64,000 nucleotides of DNA from positions 44,605-108,604 of the forward strand of contig DAHUYF010000087.1 in the NCBI GenBank assembly GCA_027315365.1. Direction: 5' to 3'. The number at the start of each line of letters is the position of its first letter. Within the stretch, counting starts at the first letter, position 1. The notes below the pieces were generated by a model. That model was not told where the DNA came from. It saw nothing but the letters and a program-made list of their open reading frames with translations, and made no database searches. Positions 44,529 through 52,069 of the stretch are shown here, one piece after another. Source of the DNA: Rhodospirillales bacterium. Lineage in GTDB: Bacteria > Pseudomonadota > Alphaproteobacteria > ATCC43930 > CGMCC-115725. Made by a program: the position numbers and the translations under genes.

Positions 44529-45758
44529 ATGCCTGATACATTGATCAAGGTCGACCTGTCGAAGTCTCCCTACGAGAATGACATGATCCACAACCGTTGG
44601 CATCCGGACATTCCGATGGTGGCCACGGTCAAGCCCGGCGACGAGTTCATCATCCAGACTTACGACTGGACCGGCGGCTTCATCAGGAACAACGACAGCG
44701 CCGACGACGTCCGCGACATCGATCTCAGCACCGTCCATTTCCTCAGCGGCCCGATCAACGTCGCCGGCGCCGAGCCCGGCGACCTGCTGATCGTCGACAT
44801 CCTGGACATCGGCGCGCTGCCGGAGAGCCTCTGGGGCTTCAACGGCTTTTTCTCGAAAAAGAACGGCGGCGGCTTCCTCACCGAACACTTCCCGGCGGCC
44901 CAGAAGTCGATATGGGACATCCACGGCATGTTCACCAAGTCGCGCCACGTTCCCGGCGTGAGCTTCGCCGGGCTCATCCACCCCGGCCTCATCGGCTGCC
45001 TGCCGTCGAAATCGCTGCTTGAGACCTGGAACGCGCGCGAGACGGCCTTCATCGCCACCAATCCGACGCGCGTGCCGCCGCTCGCCAACCCGCCCTTCGC
45101 CGCCACCGCGCATATGGGGCGCATGACGGGCGATGCGCAAAAGGCCGCGGCTGCTACCGGCGCGCGCACCGTGCCGCCGCGCGAGCATGGCGGCAATTGC
45201 GACATCAAGGACCTGTCGCGCGGCTCGCGCGTGTTCTTCCCGGTCTATGTCAAGGGTGCCGGGCTGTCGATGGGCGACCTGCATTTCAGCCAGGGCGACG
45301 GCGAAATCACCTTCTGCGGCGCCATCGAGATGGCCGGCTGGCTGCACCTCAAGGTCGGCGTTATCAAGGATGGCGTGGCGAAGTACGGCATCAAGAATCC
45401 GATCTTCAAGCCGAGCCCGATCACGCCGAACTACAAGGACTATCTCATCTTCGAAGGCATCTCGGTCGACGAGCGCGGGCAGCAGCACTATCTCGACGTC
45501 CACGTCGCCTACCGCCAGGCCTGCCTCAACGCCATCGAATATCTGAAGAAGTTCGGCTATTCCGGCGCCCAGGCCTATTCCATCCTCGGCACGGCGCCGG
45601 TGCAGGGGCATATCAGCGGCGTCGTCGACATTCCGAATGCCTGCGCGACGCTGTACCTGCCCACCGAGATATTCGATTTCGACATCATGCCTGGCGCGGG
45701 CGGGCCGACGAAGCATCTCGACGGCAAGATCGACCTGCCGCTCTCTCCGGACAAGTGA
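44529..45758 (+). CDS. fmdA: formamidase/acetamidase
   Basis: A 409-residue FmdA/AmdA family amidase that hydrolyses formamide or other short amides to ammonia and the acid. IKVDLSKSPYENDMIHNRWHPDIP is the N-terminal block (shortened here), AEPGDLLIVDILDIG the core, and VPPREHGGNCDIKDLSRGSRVFFPVYV carries the conserved Glu/Cys/Lys region. It lies 41 bp after urtE with an AAGGAAGGGGG site. In Methylophilus the same family is encoded with fmdB and an amide transporter. No urease genes appear, so amides rather than urea may be the substrate here. Confidence 0.94.
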   Translation: MPDTLIKVDLSKSPYENDMIHNRWHPDIPMVATVKPGDEFIIQTYDWTGGFIRNNDSADDVRDIDLSTVHFLSGPINVAGAEPGDLLIVDILDIGALPESLWGFNGFFSKKNGGGFLTEHFPAAQKSIWDIHGMFTKSRHVPGVSFAGLIHPGLIGCLPSKSLLETWNARETAFIATNPTRVPPLANPPFAATAHMGRMTGDAQKAAAATGARTVPPREHGGNCDIKDLSRGSRVFFPVYVKGAGLSMGDLHFSQGDGEITFCGAIEMAGWLHLKVGVIKDGVAKYGIKNPIFKPSPITPNYKDYLIFEGISVDERGQQHYLDVHVAYRQACLNAIEYLKKFGYSGAQAYSILGTAPVQGHISGVVDIPNACATLYLPTEIFDFDIMPGAGGPTKHLDGKIDLPLSPDK

Positions 45759-45768
45759 GACGAGCGTC

Positions 45769-46098
45769 ATGCCGCTCTACGATTACGATTGCGAACGTTG
45801 CGGGCCTTTCACCGCCCTGCGACCGATGGCGCAATACGAAGCACCGCTCGCTTGTCCCGGCTGCGGCGCCAACGCGCCGCGGGTCCTGCTCACCGCGCCG
45901 CGCCTCGGCGGCATGGACCGGCTGCAGCTCGCCGCCCACGCGACCAACGAGCGCAGCGCGCACGCCCCGCGCAGCACCGCCTCTTCCGGCCATGCGCCGG
46001 GATGCGGCTGCTGCTCGGGACGCGGCGCCGCCGCGGGCAAGCAAGCGCCGCGAACCAAGGGCTTTTCCGGCCGCCGACCGTGGATGATCAGCCACTGA
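45769..46098 (+). CDS. fmdB: FmdB-family zinc-ribbon protein
   Basis: A 109-residue protein with an N-terminal zinc ribbon: YDYDCERCGPF then CPGCGANAPRV, four Cys as metal ligands. The C-terminal half is Ala/Gly/His/Cys-rich (GCGCCSGRG) and low in complexity. It starts 10 bp after fmdA. FmdB was proposed as a regulator of formamidase in Methylophilus; the ribbon may bind nucleic acid or help metal loading. Confidence 0.88.
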   Translation: MPLYDYDCERCGPFTALRPMAQYEAPLACPGCGANAPRVLLTAPRLGGMDRLQLAAHATNERSAHAPRSTASSGHAPGCGCCSGRGAAAGKQAPRTKGFSGRRPWMISH

Positions 46099-46165
46099 CG
46101 GCCGCGCCTTCGCGGGGGACGCGCCGGCGGCATACTCCCGGTGCCGCCGGCCGTGTCCGCCGCGC

Positions 46166-46834
46166 TCAGCCGAGCTTTTCCGCGAAGAATTTGAGCGTGC
46201 GGTCGAGCGCTACCTTGCTGGCGTCGGCGTTGTAGCTGCCGCGCTCGTCGCAGCTGAAGCCGTGGCCGGCATTGTAGACATAGATTGGCACGTCGGTGCG
46301 CGCCTGCTTGACCTTCTCGACATCCCTCATCGGGATGCTCTGGTCGTGTTCGCCGAAATGCAGGATGACCGGCACGCGCGGCTTTTCCTGGGCATGTGCT
46401 GCGATCATGCCGCCGTAATAGCCCACCGCCGCCGCCACGCCGTCGAGCCGCGTCGCCGCCAGGAAGGCGAGGCTGCCGCCCCAGCAATATCCCACCACGC
46501 CAACCTTGCCGAACTGCTTGGCGTAGTCGATTGTCGCCTGGAGATCGAGCAGCGTGCCGTCGAGCGGCACCTTGGCGCGGATGTTGCGGCCGGATTCGAC
46601 GCTCTTGGGATCGTAGCCGAGCTCGATGCCCTTCTCCACGCGGTCGAACAGCGCCGGCGAGACCGCGACGTAGCCCTGTCGCGCGAAATCGTCGGTGACG
46701 TGGCGCATATGGTTGTTGACGCCGAAGATCTCCTGCACGACGACGAGGGCGCCGCGCGCCTTCCCCGACGGGTCGGCGCGGTAGGCGCCGAGCTTGTGGC
46801 CGTCTTTGGCGCTGAGCGCGATGGTCTGTCCCAT
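46166..46834 (-). CDS. dienelactone hydrolase family protein
   Basis: A 222-residue alpha/beta hydrolase with a cysteine nucleophile: GYCWGGSLAF, Asp in FGEHDQSIP and His in NAGHGFSCDERGSYN complete the Cys-Asp-His triad of dienelactone hydrolases. VVVQEIFGVNNHMRHVTD is the usual N-terminal block. It is convergent with fmdB and divergent from the ene-reductase gene over 257 bp. The substrate could be a dienelactone from aromatic breakdown, but the family is broad. Confidence 0.9.
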   Translation of the reverse strand: MGQTIALSAKDGHKLGAYRADPSGKARGALVVVQEIFGVNNHMRHVTDDFARQGYVAVSPALFDRVEKGIELGYDPKSVESGRNIRAKVPLDGTLLDLQATIDYAKQFGKVGVVGYCWGGSLAFLAATRLDGVAAAVGYYGGMIAAHAQEKPRVPVILHFGEHDQSIPMRDVEKVKQARTDVPIYVYNAGHGFSCDERGSYNADASKVALDRTLKFFAEKLG

Positions 46835-47091
46835 GAAACTCGTCCTCCTCTCGGGTAGTTTTGCCGGCGATCATAGGGCAGCCGGAGGCGAGAGCAATAC
46901 GGCCGGCGGAGAGCGCCCGAATCCGGTGCCGACGAGCGCGATTTTGCCCGCATACTTTGTGCCTCGATGCGCCGAGCCGCATCGGCTTGCGGGAAACGCG
47001 CTAGAACGCGTTCTTCCGTGGTTGCCTGGGACGCAGCGAACGCCCACCTATCCGGTAAGCGTTCTCCGGTACCAACCAGCAGGAAAGCATC

Positions 47092-48222
47092 ATGCCCGAC
47101 AGCAGCGCCGTCCACGCGGCGACCGACCTTTTCGACCCCGTGCAACTCGGCCCCTATCGGCTGCGGAACCGCGTCGTCATGGCGCCGCTGACCCGCTCCC
47201 GGGCGCAGCCAGGCGACGTGCCGAGCCCGCTCGCGCCGGAATATTATGGCCAGCGCGCGAGCGCGGGCCTGATCATCGCCGAGGCGACGCAGATATCGCC
47301 GCAAGGCAAGGGCTATGCCTGGACGCCCGGCATCTATGACGCGGCGCAGGTCGAGGGCTGGCGCGCGGTCACCGGCGCGGTGCACGCCCAGGGCGGGCGG
47401 ATATTTCTGCAGCTCTGGCATGTCGGCCGCATCTCGCATCCATCCTTGCAGCCGGGCCACGCGCTTCCCGTGGCACCCTCGGCGATCGCGCCGCTTGGCA
47501 AGGCCTTCACCGAAGCCGGCTTCGTGGCCTTCGTCGTGCCGCGCGCGCTCGAGACCGGGGAGATCCCCGGCATCGTCGAGGATTACCGGCGTGCGGCGCG
47601 CAACGCGCTCGCCGCCGATTTCGACGGCGTCGAGATCCACGCGGCGAATGGCTATCTGCTCGAGCAGTTCCTGCGCGACAGTAGCAACCGGCGCAGCGAC
47701 CGCTATGGCGGTTCGCGCGAGAACCGCGCCCGCTTGCTGCTCGAAGTCGCCGAGGCGGTGGTAGGGGTGTGGGGCGGCGAGCGGGTCGGCGTGCGATTGT
47801 CGCCGGTGAGCCCGGCCAACGATCTCGGGCCGGACAGCGATCCGCAGGCCACCTACAGCCATGCGGTTGCCGCGCTCAACGCCTTCAACCTCGTCTATCT
47901 CCACGTCGTCGAGGGCGCGACGCAGGGGCCGCGCGAGGTGCCGAACGGCTTCGACCTGCAGGTGCTGCGGCGGCTGTTCAAGGGGCTCTACATTGCCAAT
48001 AACGGCTATGATCTCGCGCTCGCCGCCGAGGCGCGACGGCACAACCTGGCCGATCTCATCGCTTTCGGCCGCCCCTTCATATCCAATCCCGATCTGGTCG
48101 AGAGGCTGCGGACCGGCGCGGCGCTCAACCCGCTCGACCGCAATACGCTCTATGGCGGCGGGGTCAAGGGCTATACCGACTATCCGAGCCTGGCGCAGGA
48201 GCGGGCCGCGGGCGGCGGCTGA
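47092..48222 (+). CDS. nemA: Old Yellow Enzyme-type alkene reductase
   Basis: A 376-residue FMN-dependent ene reductase. DPVQLGPYRLRNRVVMAPLTR at the N-terminus (FMN site), EIHAANGYLLEQFLRDSSN carries the substrate His-Asn pair, SDRYGGSRENRARLLLEV follows, and LIAFGRPFISNPDLVERL is the phosphate-binding end. This is the NemA/xenobiotic reductase group, which reduces activated C=C bonds, N-ethylmaleimide or nitroesters with NADPH. AGGAAAG precedes ATG 47092. No NemR-type regulator is adjacent. Confidence 0.93.
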   Translation: MPDSSAVHAATDLFDPVQLGPYRLRNRVVMAPLTRSRAQPGDVPSPLAPEYYGQRASAGLIIAEATQISPQGKGYAWTPGIYDAAQVEGWRAVTGAVHAQGGRIFLQLWHVGRISHPSLQPGHALPVAPSAIAPLGKAFTEAGFVAFVVPRALETGEIPGIVEDYRRAARNALAADFDGVEIHAANGYLLEQFLRDSSNRRSDRYGGSRENRARLLLEVAEAVVGVWGGERVGVRLSPVSPANDLGPDSDPQATYSHAVAALNAFNLVYLHVVEGATQGPREVPNGFDLQVLRRLFKGLYIANNGYDLALAAEARRHNLADLIAFGRPFISNPDLVERLRTGAALNPLDRNTLYGGGVKGYTDYPSLAQERAAGGG

Positions 48223-48497
48223 GGAGGCGCGGCGGCGCCGGGCGGCAACACAAGCCGAGGCACAGAGTAAGATGGCGGCGTGGTGGGCCGCCATCTGCCA
48301 GGAGCGGGCATCGAGGCGCGCGTCCACGTGTGCCGTCAGATATCGCTTCCAGCGATCAGACAAAGGCCACAGCCGCCGCACTCTCCGCGGGTTCGCAGGC
48401 GGTGGCGCTCGCGCCCGGTTCCCTGAGTGGCCAGCCGTCCCCGAATGAGCCTATGGCTGCCGGACAGCCCCGGCAAGAACGCCGCCACGATGGGGAT

Positions 48498-49412
48498 TTA
48501 TGTACTTCCTGCGCCTTGCGACTGCAGGCGCCCCAAGGCCACGAGCTTTTCAGTCTGCTGGAACGCCGAGGTGAGAGTGACCTCACCGGCGGGATCGGAA
48601 ATTCTGTCGAACGCCGCCGCGATATTCTCTGGCGTGCGCTCCTCCTCTCGCAAGTGGACGCCCACCGTCTCCGTGATCAGCGTGCGCGCGAACGAGCCTG
48701 CCCCGGCGCACAACATCACGCGCGACGGCGCATCTTCGGACACCAGGAACAGAACACCGGGTGTGATCGACTCGGGAGTCAACACCTGGGCCACCGCTTT
48801 CGAAATCAATCCCTCCGTCATCCTGGTCGCCGCCGTCGGCAACACGACATTGGTGCGTATATTATGCTTCTCCCCCTCGAGGTGGAGAACGTTCATCAGC
48901 CCCACCATGGCCGCTTTGGCCGCCCCATAGTTTGATTGCCCAAAGTTTCCGTACAAGCCGGACGCAGACGACGTCAGAACGATGCGGCCGTACTTCTGTT
49001 CGCGCATCGTGTCCCACACTGCCTTGGCGCAATTGACCGTCCCCATGACATGCACATCGAGGACGAGACGGAAATCGGCCAAATCCATTTTGCTGAAGGT
49101 CTTGTCCCGAAGGATTCCGGCATTGTTGACCAGAATATCCACCCGGCCCCAACGTCCCAAAACCTGCGTCACCATGTTCTGGACCGACGCGTCGTCGCCC
49201 ACATTCGCGCCGACCGCTATTGCTTCTCCACCGCGCGCGCCGATATCCGCCGCGACCTCCGAGGCGGCGGCCGGCGGCCCATCGACGGACGGGTCGAAAT
49301 CGACCACCACGACTTTGGCGCCGCGTGCCGCAAGGCCGAGCGCATGGCTCCGGCCGAGTCCCCGGGCCGCTCCCGTAACGATCGCTACCCGATCATCGAA
49401 CCGGATTTGCAT
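48498..49412 (-). CDS. short-chain dehydrogenase (MFE-2/17-beta-HSD4-like)
   Basis: A 304-residue SDR: TGAARGLGRS binds NAD(P), NNAG, and SNYGAAKAA with the Tyr-Lys pair after the Ser in VLTSSASGLYG. The length, NNAGILRDKTFSKM and the C-terminal extension resemble the hydroxyacyl-CoA dehydrogenase part of peroxisomal multifunctional enzyme 2. It is the last gene of the left transport operon, 66 bp after the ATPase gene. This suggests oxidation of the imported or lactonase-processed compound, possibly as an acyl-CoA or secondary alcohol. Confidence 0.88.
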   Translation of the reverse strand: MQIRFDDRVAIVTGAARGLGRSHALGLAARGAKVVVVDFDPSVDGPPAAASEVAADIGARGGEAIAVGANVGDDASVQNMVTQVLGRWGRVDILVNNAGILRDKTFSKMDLADFRLVLDVHVMGTVNCAKAVWDTMREQKYGRIVLTSSASGLYGNFGQSNYGAAKAAMVGLMNVLHLEGEKHNIRTNVVLPTAATRMTEGLISKAVAQVLTPESITPGVLFLVSEDAPSRVMLCAGAGSFARTLITETVGVHLREEERTPENIAAAFDRISDPAGEVTLTSAFQQTEKLVALGRLQSQGAGST

Positions 49413-49478
49413 TGCTCTCCTCTTTCAAGCTGTTGGGCTTCGTTGTCTCTCTTCGCGGATCAATCAGGACGCCGTGGT

Positions 49479-50990
49479 CTAATATACCGCCGCAAACATG
49501 ACGGTCGCCGATGTCGCCTCGTCGGGGGACAGCTCCGCGACGATCCGGCCCTGTCTCGAAACAAGAATTCGGTCGGACAGGCTCAAGATTTCCGGCAAGT
49601 AGGACGATATGACGATCACGGCGAGTCCGTCGTCGGCGAGCGCACCTATCAGCTGGTGGATCTCGGCGATGGCGCCGACGTCCACGCCACGTGTCGGCTC
49701 ATCGAAAATGATCAGCCTGGGCTTCTGGACCAGCGATTTCGCGATCACCACCTTCTGCTGGTTGCCGCCGGAAAGCTCGATGACCCGAGCGTCGCTGTTG
49801 AGCGCCTTGACGTTGAGCTTCTTCGTCCAGCTGGTGGCGAGAGCGCGCATCGTCCTCATGCTTGTCGCTATGCCGGGGGACTGCCGGCTCGAGATTTGGC
49901 CGATATAGATGTTCTCCGCGACCGACATCGTCTCGAAGAAGCCTTCGCCCTTGCGGTCTTCGGTGACGTAGACGACGCCGTCGCCGACCGCCTGGCGCGG
50001 CGTGCGGTATCGAACAGCGCTTCCGTCGAGACGCACGTCGCCGCCGTGAAAGAAGTCGCGCTTGGCGACGCCGGCAATGATCTTGGCCGTTTCGGTGCGA
50101 CCAGAACCCACCAGCCCGAAAATGCCCGTCACCTGTCCCGCAAAAATCGAAAAGGAGGTGTTCCGAACCACGTTTTGCATCGACAGATTCTGCACGCTCA
50201 ATACTTTTTCCCGGGGGAGGCGAGCGGCGCGCTCGTCAGCCGCGCGGCCATAGAGCTCATGGGTCAGCGATCGGCCGACCATGTGGCGTACGATGGTGTC
50301 GCGGGAGAACGCTTTGGCGTCCCCGGTGATGACGTGGAGTCCGTCCCTGAGAATGGTAATCCGGTCGGATATTTCGAGCGCCTCCTCCAGCGCGTGGCTG
50401 ATGAAGATGATCGAAACCTGATCTTCGCGCAGCCGGTCGATAAGGAGGAAGAGGTGATGCTTCTCCTCCGACGTCAGGGTCGCGGTCGGTTCGTCGAATA
50501 TTATGATCTTTGCCTTGAGACGAACCGCCCGCGCAATTTCGACCATCTGCCGTTTGGCGGTGCCGAGTGACTGGACGGTGGCCGTCGGATCGACGGGAAA
50601 ATTGAGCGACTGAAGAAGCTGCTGAGCCTCGATATAGGTTCCCCGCAACCGATTAAAGAACTTCTCGTCGCCCAGGTAGAGATTTTGGGCGACCGTCAGC
50701 GCAGGGACGAGGCTGGTCTCCTGATAGACCATCGCGATCCCGTGTCGTCGGGCTTGCGCGGGGCCGGCAAATTGAACCCGTCGGCCCTCGAGATGGATTT
50801 CGCCGGCCGACGGCGGGACCGCCCCGGAAAGTATCTTCACCAAGGTCGACTTGCCGGCTCCGTTCTCTCCCAATATCGCGTGCACTTCCCCGCGTCTGAG
50901 ATCGAAGTCGATATCCTTCAGCGCGGCGACGCCGCGATATTCCTTCGCGACCTTTTTCATCTCCAGGAGCGGCGTGACCGGAACCGTCAT
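49479..50990 (-). CDS. sugar-type ABC transporter ATPase, double domain (RbsA-like)
   Basis: A 503-residue duplicated ATPase. The first half is complete (Walker A GENGAGKST, Walker B IIFDEPTATLTSEE). The second half has the degenerate P-loop region usual for RbsA (GLVGSGRTETAKII), signature ELSGGNQQKV and DEPTRGVDVGA. It serves the two RbsC-like permeases encoded upstream. The ATG overlaps the stop of the lactonase gene (4 bp). Confidence 0.94.
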   Translation of the reverse strand: MTVPVTPLLEMKKVAKEYRGVAALKDIDFDLRRGEVHAILGENGAGKSTLVKILSGAVPPSAGEIHLEGRRVQFAGPAQARRHGIAMVYQETSLVPALTVAQNLYLGDEKFFNRLRGTYIEAQQLLQSLNFPVDPTATVQSLGTAKRQMVEIARAVRLKAKIIIFDEPTATLTSEEKHHLFLLIDRLREDQVSIIFISHALEEALEISDRITILRDGLHVITGDAKAFSRDTIVRHMVGRSLTHELYGRAADERAARLPREKVLSVQNLSMQNVVRNTSFSIFAGQVTGIFGLVGSGRTETAKIIAGVAKRDFFHGGDVRLDGSAVRYRTPRQAVGDGVVYVTEDRKGEGFFETMSVAENIYIGQISSRQSPGIATSMRTMRALATSWTKKLNVKALNSDARVIELSGGNQQKVVIAKSLVQKPRLIIFDEPTRGVDVGAIAEIHQLIGALADDGLAVIVISSYLPEILSLSDRILVSRQGRIVAELSPDEATSATVMFAAVY

Positions 50991-52069
50991 GGCGTCATGC
51001 GCTCATAGGGGCGCGATGCGATGACCCCGTCGCCCTTGGCGACGAAGAAAAGCTGTCCGTCGACCGCAAGGCAGCTGGTAACGCCGTGGCGATGCCCATT
51101 CGCCCGGCTGTGCAGGCTGGCGGTCGGACGATAGGTGTGTTCGAGGCATGCCACCAGGCCGTACGAGCGGTTTGGCGCCCATGGCTTCAATACGCCGAGC
51201 TGCTTGACGCCGCCCTGCTGGGTCGGTTCCTGCGGCGCCCGGCCCGCGCGCAGGCACGGCGCAACCCAATGATCAGGGTTGATCTCTCCGATCATGCGCC
51301 GACGATAGCGGTCTTCGCGCAATACGAATTCGACGAGCTGGCTTCGCGGCGCGAACAGAGCAAGCCAAATCATGTTGTCGGCGTCGCGCGACAGGCGGCT
51401 GGGATAGGCGGGCAGGTTTTCGAGCACCGGCTGGTTGCGGCCGTTGCCGCCGAGCGGGATGCGCGTCAGCGCGCTGCGCCAGCTTTCCGATACGACGACC
51501 GACCCGGCCTCCTCGAGGAGCCCGTAAGGATAAGCCAAACTGCTCGCGAGCTGCTTGCGGACGGCGCCCGCGGGATCGACCCGCCACACCGAGCCGGACG
51601 CGTTTTTCTCCATCAGATCGCGCTTCCACGCGGCCGGCCTATTCGACGCCGAGCCGTTGGCGACGAGAAGCGTTCCATCCTGCGCCGGTGCCAGCGCCGT
51701 GATGCAGGTCATCGCGGGGATGGACTTGATGGTCGTGCCACCATGTTGGCCGCCAAGGAAAACGATCCTACCGTCCGTCAGACCCACCGCCGCGCCGCCA
51801 TCCGGCAGTCCGGCCAAGGCGCTGATCTCTGCGTCGAAGGACGCGACCGGCGCGCCGCCCGGCCGGTTGACGGCAAGCAACGATCGCTCCGACGACGCGA
51901 CGACGCCGTGCGACGTGACGGCCAGACAGTCGGGCGCCGGTGTCTCGATGATCGTCGACGCCGAGTCCAGGAGATCGTTGGGGCGGAAAGCGCCGTCCAT
52001 GGGCGGCATCGTGATCGACGCTTCGCCGCGCCCGAGCCACCGATCCACGGCTTTCCTGAGCGGGCTCAT
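50987..52069 (-). CDS. beta-propeller lactonase-like protein (SMP-30/strictosidine-synthase group)
   Basis: A 360-residue protein made of repeated short blade-like units (CLAVTSHGVVASSERSLLAV, ISALAGLPDGGAAVGLTDGR, YPYGLLEEAGSVVVSESW, LPAYPSRLSRDADNMIWLAL). The last resembles strictosidine-synthase-like blades (PGYPDNI...YWVAL) in the neighbouring fusion protein, so the two propellers are probably distant paralogs. No signal peptide is seen. ATG 52069 overlaps the fusion gene's stop. The likely role is hydrolysis of a lactone or ester brought in by the transporter. The assignment is to fold only. Confidence 0.7.
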   Translation of the reverse strand: MSPLRKAVDRWLGRGEASITMPPMDGAFRPNDLLDSASTIIETPAPDCLAVTSHGVVASSERSLLAVNRPGGAPVASFDAEISALAGLPDGGAAVGLTDGRIVFLGGQHGGTTIKSIPAMTCITALAPAQDGTLLVANGSASNRPAAWKRDLMEKNASGSVWRVDPAGAVRKQLASSLAYPYGLLEEAGSVVVSESWRSALTRIPLGGNGRNQPVLENLPAYPSRLSRDADNMIWLALFAPRSQLVEFVLREDRYRRRMIGEINPDHWVAPCLRAGRAPQEPTQQGGVKQLGVLKPWAPNRSYGLVACLEHTYRPTASLHSRANGHRHGVTSCLAVDGQLFFVAKGDGVIASRPYERMTP

